Part shown: positions 45,735 through 53,964 of the stretch, piece by piece
How the letters are laid out: each line of letters begins with the position of its first letter
Numbering within the stretch: position 1 is the first letter of the stretch
Notes under the pieces: generated by a model
Database searches by the model: none
What the model was told of the DNA's origin: nothing
The model's input: only the letters and a program-made list of their open reading frames with translations
Source: Streptomyces sp. NBC_00289
GTDB taxonomy: Bacteria > Actinomycetota > Actinomycetes > Streptomycetales > Streptomycetaceae
Direction: 5' to 3'
Length of the DNA stretch: 64,000 nt
NCBI RefSeq assembly: GCF_041435115.1
Contig: NZ_CP108046.1
Location: 1,054,001 to 1,118,000, forward strand
Translations under genes and position numbers: made by a program

Positions 45735-46859
45735 TCAGAGGCCGCCGGTGTTGAGCAGCCGGTTGGGGGTGTCGGAGCGGACGCCGCGCACGACACCGGG
45801 GGTGGCCGTGTGGTCGAGCCAGACGTGGACCTGGTGGGCCGTGGCGTGGGGGTGCGCCGACAGGTACAGCGCGATCACGCCGGTCGCATGCGGCGCGGCC
45901 CAGGATGTCGCGCCGTAGTTCTCCGTGGTCGTACCGCCGCCGGCGAGGGCGGCAGTCACCTTCTGGCCGGGGGCGTACAGGTCCACGCAGCGTCCGTAGC
46001 CCGATCCGTAGGAGCTGCCGTCGCTCCACGCGCGGTCGTTGGAAGTGGAAGCCGCCACGACGATCGTGCCGGGGACACCGGCCGGGGAGTGTTTGCAGGC
46101 GTCGTCGTGGAAGTTGCCGGCCGACACCACCGTCGGGATTCCCGCGTCGACCATCTTCTTCACGGCGGATTCCAGAGCGGCCGACCGGTGGTCGAAGTTG
46201 AGCGACATGTTCACCACCGCGGGCTTCTGCGCGTGTGCGGTGACCCACTTGACCGACTTCACCGCGGCCGCCTCGGCCGCCGCCGGGGAGCTGCCGCCCT
46301 CGCTCTCGCACAGGATGCCCTGGACCCGTACGAGCTTCGCCTTGGGCGCCACCCCGTACTTCGCCCCGCCGATAATGCCCGCGACGAACGTGCCGTGGCC
46401 GATCCCCTCCTCGCTGAAGCAGTCACCGGAGTCCTTGGGGCCCACGAAGTCGGCGCCGAGGCCGGCGCGGCCGCCGAATTCCTTGTGGGCGATGTCCAGC
46501 CCGGTGTCGATCACATAGACGTGAACGCCCTTGCCCGTGGCGGTGGTGGTGAACTTTCCGTTCAGCGGCCGCGACCGCTGGTCCAGAATGTCGAGATTCC
46601 ACGGCACGTGCCGGGTGATGGGCAACGCCGCGGTCTGCGCCACTGCGGACAACTTCCCCACAGCGCCGGGGGACGCTGGCGCCGAGCCGGACGACGCGGC
46701 CTCCCCCAAAGGTGCCACGGACTCCCTCTTCCCGTGCGCGGGGAGGGTCCTGCCGCTGTCTCCGGCCTGCGCGCCGGCTTCCCCGGCGCAGGCCGAGGCC
46801 CCGAACACCGTCGCCATGGCCATCACCGTGATACCGGCCTTTGTTACGTTCCGAGTCAC
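45735..46859 (-). CDS. Subtilisin-like S8 serine protease, secreted
   Basis: About 374 residues from GTG 46859 (GGGGGAC ahead). The signal region GITVMAMATVFGASACAGEA has a lipobox-like SAC. The catalytic triad is VYVIDTGLDIAHKEF (Asp), GHGTFVAGIIGGAKYG (His) and YGATSWAAPHATG (Ser). ALPITRHVPWNLDILDQRS looks like the end of a prodomain or the start of the mature enzyme. The same frame is open to 47225; a signal peptide in the middle argues for the inner start. It is an exported protease for processing or nutrition. Confidence 0.88.
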   Translation of the reverse strand: MTRNVTKAGITVMAMATVFGASACAGEAGAQAGDSGRTLPAHGKRESVAPLGEAASSGSAPASPGAVGKLSAVAQTAALPITRHVPWNLDILDQRSRPLNGKFTTTATGKGVHVYVIDTGLDIAHKEFGGRAGLGADFVGPKDSGDCFSEEGIGHGTFVAGIIGGAKYGVAPKAKLVRVQGILCESEGGSSPAAAEAAAVKSVKWVTAHAQKPAVVNMSLNFDHRSAALESAVKKMVDAGIPTVVSAGNFHDDACKHSPAGVPGTIVVAASTSNDRAWSDGSSYGSGYGRCVDLYAPGQKVTAALAGGGTTTENYGATSWAAPHATGVIALYLSAHPHATAHQVHVWLDHTATPGVVRGVRSDTPNRLLNTGGL

Positions 46860-47260
46860 AACGTCCCCCACAGCCCTGGTTCGTACACAGTCAGCGCACA
46901 AGACGACCGCAGGAGGCGGCCGGTTCCGGCGGGGGCGGGATGCTCGGTTCACAGGCGCGACGAAACCCTGTTCGACCGCGCACCAGTGAGGAGCGCCGCC
47001 GGACACGATCCCGACGGCGCGCAGCCAGCCCTTGCGGGACAGCTCTTGCAGCCGATGCGCCCCGGTGCGAGGCAACCGGAATCGTCCGGAAGATGACGAC
47101 GGGCCTGTGGACGCAATGGCAACGAAGTGTGGACCGAGTGCCAACGACAGCAGGACGGCCCCCGGGGCATTCTCGATCAAGCGCCATCCGGAGATCTCGG
47201 TTGCGCGGTCGACCCGGTCCGTCATCGCGGGGCGGGATGTGGAAGAGGGAAGGACAATCC
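46860..47260. other. Region between protease and small secreted gene
   Basis: About 400 nt. On the minus strand 47225 to about 46930 is open in the protease frame with fair codon bias (MTDRVDRATEISGWRLIENA). It may be a leftover small gene; it does not look like a signal or prodomain. Confidence 0.35.
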
Positions 47261-47677
47261 ATGCGTTTCAAGGCCCTGACCGTGGCTGCCGTAGCCGCCG
47301 GTGCCCTCACCTTCGGCGTGGCGCCGGCCAGCGCCGCGCCGTACTGGCAGACGACCACGGGCGTGAACTTCAAGTTCTGCACCGCGTACAAGCATCACTC
47401 GGTGTCCAACAACGTCAACTGGAAGGTGTGCGAAGTCGTCAATGCGAACAACGACGCCCAGGTCGTCGTGATCGTGCAGAACGCGGCAAGCGTGGCGATC
47501 ACCATCGGGGGCTCCGTCAACAGCAGTTATGGCAGCTCTGGAACGTGCTACACGTCCACTCTCAACCCCGACTTCACTCGCGGATGTTTCGGGCAGACCG
47601 TTCGATACTCCAGCGATGCCTGGTGGATCCAGGGGACGCTCACGGTCAACGGCGTCAAGGACATTTGGACCATCTAG
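47261..47677 (+). CDS. Small secreted protein
   Basis: A 138-residue exported protein. Signal peptide MRFKALTVAAVAAGALTFGV ends PASAAP. The mature part has four cysteines (KFCTAYKHH, WKVCEVVN, GTCYTSTL, RGCFGQT) that likely pair, and a beta-rich pattern. ATG at 47261 follows GGAAGGA. No family is recognised; a small extracellular binding or inhibitor-type protein is plausible. Confidence 0.7.
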   Translation: MRFKALTVAAVAAGALTFGVAPASAAPYWQTTTGVNFKFCTAYKHHSVSNNVNWKVCEVVNANNDAQVVVIVQNAASVAITIGGSVNSSYGSSGTCYTSTLNPDFTRGCFGQTVRYSSDAWWIQGTLTVNGVKDIWTI

Positions 47678-47711
47678 CGCTCTCCTCGCTGCAGGTCTGC
47701 CTCGGGAGGAG

Positions 47712-47855
47712 TCACGTTCCGCTGTCCAGCTTCGCGTCGAACCTCGCCAGCGGTCTCCCTGGGGACGGGTTCGCCTGGACGGTGGCGGAGGGGACGCCTG
47801 CCCCTTCCAGGATCCGGGGTATGGCGAGGGCCTTCTCGTCGGCAACCAGGCCTGC
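47712..47855 (-). pseudogene. C-terminal gene fragment, unidentified
   Basis: Minus-strand frame reading ADEKALAIPRILEGAGVPSA then TVQANPSPGRPLARFDAKLD and a stop at 47712. Codons are host-like. Upstream sequence is replaced by the IS5-family relic, so the rest of the gene seems to be missing. Confidence 0.4.
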
Positions 47856-47859
47856 CACT

Positions 47860-48111
47860 GGCCGGTACCGCGGCGGGCTGACGACGAAGGTCCACCTCGC
47901 GCCCGACGACCGGTGCAGGCCCCTGGCCTCCGTCCTGACCGCCGGGCAGGCCGGCGACGCCCGGGCCATCACCCACGTGATGGCCCGCCTGCGTGTTGCC
48001 CGCCCGCGGGGACGGCCCCGCACCCGGCCCGATGTGGTCCTGGCCGACGATGCGTACTCCTCCCGCGCGATCCGCGCGCACCTGCGCAACCGCGGAATCA
48101 AAGTGCGGTCA
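47860..48111 (+). pseudogene. IS5-family transposase relic
   Basis: The frame reads GGLTTKVHLAPDDRCRPLAS, VLTAGQAGDARAITHVMARL, DVVLADDAYSSRAIRAHLRN, RGIKVRS, the middle of an IS5-type (IS1647-like) DDE transposase including the second catalytic Asp in VLADDAYSS. Both ends are missing, no terminal repeats are seen, and it stops at the TetR gene boundary. Confidence 0.75.
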
Positions 48112-48112
48112 C

Positions 48113-48721
48113 TCAGGAGGGTGGCCAGTTGCGCAGAGCGGCGTCGGCCATCTCCTGGAGTTCATCGCGGCCAAGACCGCTCGCGGCTTGTACGGCGATG
48201 CCGTAGGCGAAGGTGGTGAGGTAGCGGGCCAGTAGCCCCGGATCGGTGTCGGCCGGCAGATCGCCGTCGTCGACGGCTCGCTGGAACCGCTCTCGGATGC
48301 GGGAGCAGCCGTCGTTGCGCCAGGCGACGAGGAGATCACGGACGTCCTGCCCGGAGTCGCTGACGGTCAGGGCGCTCTGGACGCCCAGGCAGCCGTGGGG
48401 GTTGGCCGGGCGGGTGGTGGTTCGAACGACGCCGGCCATGATCGCGGTGGCGACGCCGAGGGCGGTCGGCTCCTCCATGGCTCGGGCGAGGTATGCGCTC
48501 GGGCCTTCGGTGTAGCGCTCCAGGGCTTTGCGGAACAGCTTCTCCTTGTTGCCGAAAGCTGCGTACATGCTGGTGGTGGAGATGCCCATCGCGTTCGTCA
48601 GGTTGGCCGTGCTGGCTCCCTCGTAGCCATGCTTCCAGAAGACCAGCATGGCGCGCTCGAGAGCTTCGTCGGTGTCGAATCCTCGCGGTCGACCCATAGG
48701 GCCGCTCTGTTTCGTCTCCAC
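48113..48721 (-). CDS. TetR/AcrR-family repressor
   Basis: A 202-residue regulator with N-terminal HTH (RPRGFDTDEALERAMLVFWK, HGYEGASTANLTNAMGISTT, SMYAAFGNKEKLF) and a TetR C-terminal ligand domain (RPANPHGCLGVQSALTVSDS). It is divergent from the SDR stump, SnoaL-like and SDR genes. The intervening region has two 24-bp palindromes, probable operators, so it should repress itself and the rightward genes until a ligand binds. Confidence 0.9.
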   Translation of the reverse strand: METKQSGPMGRPRGFDTDEALERAMLVFWKHGYEGASTANLTNAMGISTTSMYAAFGNKEKLFRKALERYTEGPSAYLARAMEEPTALGVATAIMAGVVRTTTRPANPHGCLGVQSALTVSDSGQDVRDLLVAWRNDGCSRIRERFQRAVDDGDLPADTDPGLLARYLTTFAYGIAVQAASGLGRDELQEMADAALRNWPPS

Positions 48722-48736
48722 TCCCCCAGCCTACCT

Positions 48737-48760
48737 CTTCCGCAGCGATCGCTGCGGAAG
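48737..48760. promoter_or_regulatory. TetR operator 1, perfect 24-bp palindrome
   Basis: CTTCCGCAGCGA followed by its exact reverse complement TCGCTGCGGAAG. It lies 16 nt ahead of the TetR start codon. The same half-site recurs at 48773-48796, with centres 36 bp apart. Confidence 0.85.
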
Positions 48761-48772
48761 TGCTACATTCGA

Positions 48773-48796
48773 CTTCCGCAGCGATCGCTGCACAAG
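48773..48796. promoter_or_regulatory. TetR operator 2, near-perfect palindrome
   Basis: CTTCCGCAGCGA then TCGCTGCACAAG, differing from operator 1 at two bases. It lies just ahead of GGAGGAG and the GTG start of the SDR stump; a possible -10 (CTACAT) lies between the operators. Confidence 0.8.
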
Positions 48797-48813
48797 TTGG
48801 AGGAGCGACTCAC

Positions 48814-48924
48814 GTGCGACCTCTTGAGGGAAAGACCGCTCTCGTCACCGGAGGCAGCACCGGCATCGGTCGGATACCAGGGATACGACGGTTGCGGCGT
48901 CGCCATCGCCAACTCACCCCATAG
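48814..48924 (+). pseudogene. SDR stump (N-terminal Rossmann motif only)
   Basis: GTG 48814 with a strong GGAGGAG encodes VRPLEGKTALVTGGSTGIGR, the exact opening of a short-chain dehydrogenase with the TGxxxGIG cofactor motif. After that the text changes to IPGIRRLRRRHRQ and stops at 48924. The rest of the enzyme is missing, so a deletion fused the 5' end to other sequence. Promoter, operator and ribosome site remain, so a 36-residue peptide may still be made. Confidence 0.8.
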
Positions 48925-48936
48925 AAAGGCCCCTTG

Positions 48937-49329
48937 ATGTCCGACAGCGACCTGCGCGCGTTCTACCTGCGCTACATCGAGGCGCTCAACGCCCACAAGT
49001 TCGATGGCATGGCCGAGTTCATCAACGACCAGACCACCCTGAACGGTGAGCCGGCCACCCGAAACGACCTCATCACTGTTCAGAAGACTGACGTGGACGC
49101 GGTTCCGGACCTCCACTGGGAGCTCAAGGAACTACTTTTCGACGGTGACCGTCTGGCCGCGCGTCTGGTCAACACGGGTACGCCGGTGAAGGAATGGCTC
49201 GGCGTGGCTCCTACCGGCGCCTCTTTCGAGATCGTCGAGTACGCCATCTATCAGGTCCGCAACGGGCGGTTCGTGCACATGACCGCCCTGCACGACGCCG
49301 GCGAACTACACCGGCAGCTGACCGGCTGA
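48937..49329 (+). CDS. SnoaL-like/NTF2-fold protein
   Basis: A 130-residue protein: [73 protein letters not shown]. This is the SnoaL-like ester/polyketide cyclase fold. ATG at 48937 has AAAGG ahead. It sits between the SDR stump and an intact SDR under the TetR operators, so it probably acts with the SDR on a small keto or ester substrate. Confidence 0.85.
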   Translation: MSDSDLRAFYLRYIEALNAHKFDGMAEFINDQTTLNGEPATRNDLITVQKTDVDAVPDLHWELKELLFDGDRLAARLVNTGTPVKEWLGVAPTGASFEIVEYAIYQVRNGRFVHMTALHDAGELHRQLTG

Positions 49330-49409
49330 CCTCCGGGATCAGTGCCGGCGACCCAAAGACAAATCCGCACCGCTAACGGCCCACTCGGGCCACCTTCGAA
49401 GGGATACGC

Positions 49410-50096
49410 GTGACCGTCACACTGATCACTGGGGCCAACAAGGGAATCGGCTTCGAGACGGCCAGACAGCTTCTGGCGTTGGGCCACGTCGTCTACGTCG
49501 GCGCGCGTGATGTCGAGCGAGGCGAGAAGGCCGCGGCAGCGCTCGGCGCACGATTCGTGCAGCTCGACGTGACCGACGACGCCTCGGTGAGCCGCGCGCT
49601 GGCGACGATCGGCTCTGCCGAGGGCCGACTCGACGTCCTGGTGAACAACGCGGGCATCCTGGGGGACGGAGTCACCGACGGTCCCACGGCCTCCCGGGCC
49701 TTCGACACCAACGCGGTGGGAATCGTGCGCGTCACGGAGGCGGCGCTGCCCCTGCTGCGCAGATCATCGAATCCGACCGTGGTCACCGTTTCGAGCAGCG
49801 CCGGGTCGTTCTGGGCAGTGACCAATCCGGACCGGCCGGAGTTCAACTTGCCCTTGGCGCTCTACTCCGCCTCCAAGGCCGCGGCCACCATGCTCACGGT
49901 CCAGTACGCCAAGTCCCAGCCGGGCATCAAGTTCAACGCGGTCGAGCCCGGCACCACCGCGACCGACCTGACCGCGGCATTCGGAATCGGAAGGGAGCCG
50001 GAGGAGAGCGCCAGGGTCGTCGTGCGCTTGGCAACTCTCGACGCGGACGGCCCGACGGGAACCTTCCAGGACGAAAACGGAGAAGTGCCCTGGTAG
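49410..50096 (+). CDS. Short-chain dehydrogenase/reductase
   Basis: A 228-residue SDR. Cofactor motif TLITGANKGIGFETARQLLA, VQLDVTDDASV, DVLVNNAGILGD, catalytic Ser in VTVSSSAG and YSASKAA (YxxxK), then NAVEPGTTATDLT. Alternatives around residue 40 (GARDVERG) suggest NADP(H) preference. GTG 49410 follows GAAGGGA. It completes the TetR-controlled group. The substrate is unknown. Confidence 0.92.
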   Translation: MTVTLITGANKGIGFETARQLLALGHVVYVGARDVERGEKAAAALGARFVQLDVTDDASVSRALATIGSAEGRLDVLVNNAGILGDGVTDGPTASRAFDTNAVGIVRVTEAALPLLRRSSNPTVVTVSSSAGSFWAVTNPDRPEFNLPLALYSASKAAATMLTVQYAKSQPGIKFNAVEPGTTATDLTAAFGIGREPEESARVVVRLATLDADGPTGTFQDENGEVPW

Positions 50097-50320
50097 GGGA
50101 CCAGGTAAGCACCGTCTCCCCACTCGTACTCCAGCAACGCCTCGCTATCTGGCCTGGTCAGCGACGTCGTCTCACCTGTAGGTGACTGATGACGCGTCAG
50201 GGGGCGGTCTTCACGGACCGCCCCCGCCCCGACAACGCCCACAAATCATCCGGCACCAGCCGCCCAACGATCCCGCTGCGGGCCGGCGGCTTGCCCGATC
50301 AGACCAATGAGGAGACCTCC

Positions 50321-50884
50321 TCAGCGCGCCACGCGGTAGCGGAGGTAGACGACTCCCGCGCGGAAGGTGCGGGTCTCGACGAGTTCGAGATCCACCCGGC
50401 GCTCGCGCTGGGGAAAGAACGGAATGCCACCACCGACCAGCACCGGGTGGACCACGACCCGGTACTCGTCGATCACACCCAGCGCGGCCGCCTCTGCGGC
50501 GAGAGTCGCCCCGCCGATCGCGATGTCGCTCTCCCCTCGCTCGGCTCGCAACCGCTCGACCTCCTCCGCCAGGCCGCCGGAGGCGAGGCGGGCATTGCCC
50601 TGCACCGCCGACAGGGTGGTCGAGAACACCACCTTCGGGAGCGGGTTCCAGAGCGCGGCCCACTCGAGCTGTGAGTCGTCAAGCGAGGCATCCTGGTCGG
50701 CGGTCTCCCAGTACAGCATCGTCTCGTACAGCCGTCGTCCCAACAGGTGGACGCCGACCTCTCGAATGTCGTCGATCCAGAAGCGAAAGACCTCCTCGTC
50801 GGGTCCCGTCCAGTCGAAGTCGCCTTCCGGTCCGACGATGTAGCCATCAAGTGAGACGTTCATCGAATAGGTCACGCTGCGCAT
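50321..50884 (-). CDS. RibD/dihydrofolate-reductase-fold protein
   Basis: A 187-residue DHFR-like reductase of the RibD C-terminal type: MRSVTYSMNVSLDGYIVGPE, LLGRRLYETMLYWE, NPLPKVVFSTTL, DIAIGGATLAAEAAALGVID, HPVLVGGGIPFFPQ. ATG 50884 follows GCGAGGAGG. Such stand-alone proteins reduce unknown pteridine- or pyrimidine-like substrates with NADPH. Confidence 0.88.
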   Translation of the reverse strand: MRSVTYSMNVSLDGYIVGPEGDFDWTGPDEEVFRFWIDDIREVGVHLLGRRLYETMLYWETADQDASLDDSQLEWAALWNPLPKVVFSTTLSAVQGNARLASGGLAEEVERLRAERGESDIAIGGATLAAEAAALGVIDEYRVVVHPVLVGGGIPFFPQRERRVDLELVETRTFRAGVVYLRYRVAR

Positions 50885-51182
50885 CGGCGGTCCTCCTCGC
50901 TATCGGGGTCGACAGTACGACCGCCGGACGCCACGGGACTCATCGCGACTCGCGGGACCACCCACCGGACGCCCTCGACGGCCACCGGCGTTCCCAGGCC
51001 ATAGCTCGGTCGGGAGCCCGCCGGGCAGCCGGTGCCGCCATGCGGGCGTGGCCTGCTTGACCAGCCAGGCCGCCGCCCGCAGAGTCGAAATGCGGCACCA
51101 CAGCAGCACCGCCGCACCTTGCCGACCGGTCCGCCCGTCCACGGATGGCAGACGGCCCTGACACCCGGGAGCGGCTGATCCG

Positions 51183-51827
51183 ATGGTCCTCGACCTGGTT
51201 GTGATCGGTACGGCCATCACCCTGGGGCCCTTGCACAACAGCGCCTTCATCCTGCTGCTCTCCTCGCGGCGCGGCGTTCGCCAGGGTCTGGCGTTCGTGC
51301 TGTCATGGCTGGCCAACATGGTTGTGGTGATCGCCTGTGTGGTGCTGCTGACCGGCGGTCACCCTCCGGCCCGTCACAGCGTGCCCTCGACTGCCGCGAT
51401 CGGTGCGAAACTCGCCCTCGGCCTGGCCCTGGTGCTGTACGGCGCACACCGGCACCGTCGACCGCCCCGCCCGCACGGCCCGCCACGCTGGACCGCCCGG
51501 ATCGACAACGCCTCACTGGTCACGGCAGCCAGCCTGGCATGGCTGCTGCAGCCCTGGGCGCTGGTGGGCGCGGGCGCCGCGACCGCCGTCGAGGCGAACC
51601 TCTCCACCCTCGCCGGCTGGCTCGCACTGACCGGTTACTGTCTGCTGGCCACACTCAGCCTCGTCGTCATGGAGATGTACGTGGTCTGGGCGCCCGCGGT
51701 GGCGAACGCCCGGTTGAACGCCCTGCGGAGCTGGCTCGCGCAGCACCAGGAACAGCTGATCGTGACGCTCTCCCTGCTCCTGGGCCTGTGGCTGGCGGCC
51801 CGGAGCATCTACGAACTGGTCGCCTGA
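51183..51827 (+). CDS. GAP/Sap-family membrane protein
   Basis: A 214-residue protein with about six membrane helices: TAITLGPLHNSAFILLLSSR, GVRQGLAFVLSWLANMVVVI, IGAKLALGLALVLYGAHRHR, LSLVVMEMYVVWAPAVANAR. The pattern matches the GAP (sulfolipid-addressing protein-like) family, linked in mycobacteria to lipid export. Start ATG 51183. No lipid genes lie beside it. Confidence 0.75.
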   Translation: MVLDLVVIGTAITLGPLHNSAFILLLSSRRGVRQGLAFVLSWLANMVVVIACVVLLTGGHPPARHSVPSTAAIGAKLALGLALVLYGAHRHRRPPRPHGPPRWTARIDNASLVTAASLAWLLQPWALVGAGAATAVEANLSTLAGWLALTGYCLLATLSLVVMEMYVVWAPAVANARLNALRSWLAQHQEQLIVTLSLLLGLWLAARSIYELVA

Positions 51828-52247
51828 CACGAACGGTGCCGGTGAAACCCGATGGTTCCAGGCCGGGGCCCTCCCACTGACGTCACCGGGCCGGAGTGCC
51901 GTGTACGCAGGCGACAGGCTTCGTTGCACCAGCGGTCGCCGTGCAAGTGCCGACGCCAGCGAGGGTGAGAACCCGGCCCCCTGCTACCGATCTGGGTCCT
52001 CAGCCGTACGCCGGCCCGCTTCCCGCACGCACCACGCAGCGGGCCGGCGTACCTGCTGCTCTGGCCAGCCCCAAGAGCACCTCACCCAGGTGTAGGTGTA
52101 AGTCAGTGCCGCCAGCGGGGCAGGCATCTACGGGCGAGGCGAACCCGGGCGTGACGGGGCGGGCCGGTGGTGGGGAGCTTTCTCGAGCGGGAGTGGGGAC
52201 GAAGCGGAAGGTGACCGGGCGAGCGTCGGACCCGGGCCTGCGATGCC
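51828..52247. other. Convergent intergenic region
   Basis: About 420 nt between convergent genes; holds the strong hairpin at 52006-52052. No gene recognised. Confidence 0.45.
52006..52052. terminator. Perfect 15-bp hairpin, bidirectional terminator
   Basis: Arms GTACGCCGGCCCGCT (52006-52020) and AGCGGGCCGGCGTAC (52038-52052) with a 17-nt loop, between convergent genes. Confidence 0.7.
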
Positions 52248-52691
52248 TTACACGCGTGCGCCGTGCACGTGCCGCGGTTCGGCCAGCAGACCGTAGATGA
52301 CCAGCACGGACACCAACATCGTGAACAGTGACCAGAAGGGGTAGACCGGAAGGAAGATCATCTGACCGACGAGACAGAGTACTGCCAGACAGATGCCCGT
52401 CAGCCGCGCCGCTCTGGAGCCCACGAGCACGCCGAGACCCGCCAGGGCCATCACGATGCCGGTGGCGACCCAGATCCAGCCCCAGGCCGTGTAGTTGAAG
52501 ATCAGCAACCGGTTGCCCTGGGCATAGACAGCCGAGTAGTAGCCGTGATTGAAGATCGCCACGAATCCGTTGAGCAGGTTGAAGAGGGCGCTGACCAGGA
52601 GCAGGATGCCGGCGAAGGCCACCCAGTGCGATCGCTCCATCGGAGGCACGGCACTGTCTGGTGGAGGAGTCCGTTGCTGCATGGGATCCAT
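52248..52691 (-). CDS. DUF7144-like membrane protein
   Basis: A 147-residue protein with four membrane helices (HWVAFAGILLLVSALFNLLN, YTAWGWIWVATGIVMALAGL, LTGICLAVLCLVGQMIFLPV, LFTMLVSVLVIYGLLAEP). The pattern GYYSAVYAQGNRLLIFNYTA is typical of small actinobacterial membrane proteins (DUF7144-like). ATG 52691 is chosen; a TTG at 52718 is in frame. The function is unknown. Confidence 0.75.
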   Translation of the reverse strand: MDPMQQRTPPPDSAVPPMERSHWVAFAGILLLVSALFNLLNGFVAIFNHGYYSAVYAQGNRLLIFNYTAWGWIWVATGIVMALAGLGVLVGSRAARLTGICLAVLCLVGQMIFLPVYPFWSLFTMLVSVLVIYGLLAEPRHVHGARV

Positions 52692-53060
52692 GAGACGCAG
52701 CGCGACCGCAGTTCGCAATCAGTAGGGGCCCGTGGGTGTGGCACGGCAGAGCCCGTGCTCTCGGGCGCGCGGCTCGTGGATACCGCGGGCACATAGCCTG
52801 CCCCGGCTCCGAGAGGAGACCGTATGGCCTGCCTGATAGCGGATGGCAGCGGCGTCGCGACGTCCTCGACATGGAACGCTCACAGCCCCCTATCCCCACC
52901 TCTGTCCCCACCTCGCCACCCAAGTCATGGTGGCGCCGATCTGAAGGCCCCCGCTCCGGCGTCAGCCGTGCCGGCTGTGGCGCCGCTCTGGGACCTGACT
53001 CGGTGCATCGCCGTTGATATTGGTTTGCCGCGGCCCATCCCGGTCGGATAGGAAGCTCGC
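52692..53060. other. Divergent promoter region, no gene seen
   Basis: About 370 nt between divergent genes. No coding stretch recognised. Confidence 0.4.
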
Positions 53061-53603
53061 ATGTTGAGCGGCAGCAAGATCGGGCTCAGGGCCCGGCACG
53101 AGGACGACATCCCGGTCCTGCGGGCCGAGCTTTACGACGACGTGGTCAACGCCTCGCGGGCGGAAGGCCGGCCGTGGCGGCCGATCACGCCCGGTTCGAA
53201 GGACTCGCGGCTCGTGGTGGACGACACGGAGCACGGGCACGTCCCCTTCTCCGTGGTGGAGCTGGACGGCGGCACGCTGGTCGGCACCGCGACGCTGTGG
53301 GGCATCGACAACCACCACCGGAACGCGCACATCGGCCTCGGCCTGCTGCCGTCCGCCCGCGGCAAGGGCTATGGCACCGACGTCGTCGCGGTGCTGTGCC
53401 ATTACGGCTTCGTCGTGCGCGGCCTGCGGCGGCTGCAGATCGAGACGCTGGCGGACAACGCCGCGATGCTGGGCTCCGCCGAGCGCAACGGCTTCGTCCG
53501 TGAGGGCGTGCTGCGCTCTTCGGCCTGGGTGATGGGCGAGTTCCTGGACGAGGTGCTGCTCGGGCTCCTTGTCGAGGAGTGGAAGCCGGACCCGAAGTCG
53601 TAG
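53061..53603 (+). CDS. GNAT-family N-acetyltransferase (RimJ/RimL-like)
   Basis: A 180-residue acetyltransferase: IGLRARHEDDIPVLRAELYD, HRNAHIGLGLLPSARGKGYG (acetyl-CoA loop with RGKGYGTD), LRRLQIETLADNAAMLGSAE, RNGFVREGVLRSSAWV. This layout is that of the RimJ/RimL or spermidine acetyltransferase-type group. The substrate is unknown. Confidence 0.88.
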   Translation: MLSGSKIGLRARHEDDIPVLRAELYDDVVNASRAEGRPWRPITPGSKDSRLVVDDTEHGHVPFSVVELDGGTLVGTATLWGIDNHHRNAHIGLGLLPSARGKGYGTDVVAVLCHYGFVVRGLRRLQIETLADNAAMLGSAERNGFVREGVLRSSAWVMGEFLDEVLLGLLVEEWKPDPKS

Positions 53604-53647
53604 GCCGCCGCCGGGGCCGTACCGCTCAGCCTTGCGTCCGCGTGAGG

Positions 53648-53879
53648 ATGGCGACCGCCGCAGGCCGGGTCGGGTCGGGTCGGGTCGCTCCTGGTCAGCC
53701 TGACCGGCCTCGCCCTGATGGTCACCGTCGGCGGAGTCATGGCGAGCCGGTGGGGGTCTGGACACTGGCGCTCCCGGCAAGGTGAGCGCGGCCCCACCGG
53801 CAACGGCGTTTCCTCACTGTCAGCGTTCACCGCGCGATCCGCTGCTGTGGGCGAAGCGAGCCCCGGTGTTATTCAATGA
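53648..53879 (+). pseudogene. Small membrane protein ORF broken by a pentanucleotide repeat
   Basis: From ATG 53648 the frame reads MATAAGRVGSG. After the repeat at 53667-53686 a different frame carries sense: GSLLVSLTGLALMVTVGGVM, ASRWGSGHW and on to a stop at 53877. With two or five copies of GGGTC the two parts join in one frame; with the present four they do not. The ribosome site is weak. It may be a small single-helix protein switched off by repeat number, or a decayed gene. Confidence 0.4.
53667..53686 (+). repeat. Pentanucleotide tandem repeat (GGGTC)x4
   Basis: Four perfect copies. Because the unit is not a multiple of three, copy-number changes shift any reading frame that crosses it. 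Confidence 0.85.
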
Positions 53880-53964
53880 GGTGTGCGGTCAGGGATCTCG
53901 GGGCCCCGTCGCACGGGTCCGAGTACGGCCCCGGAAATACCCCGGGGATTGCTGAGAGAGCCGC

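Noticed and set aside
51060..51182. Coding-like minus-strand stretch upstream of the GAP-family gene
   Set aside because: Short, without a start or family match; not enough to call a gene or relic.
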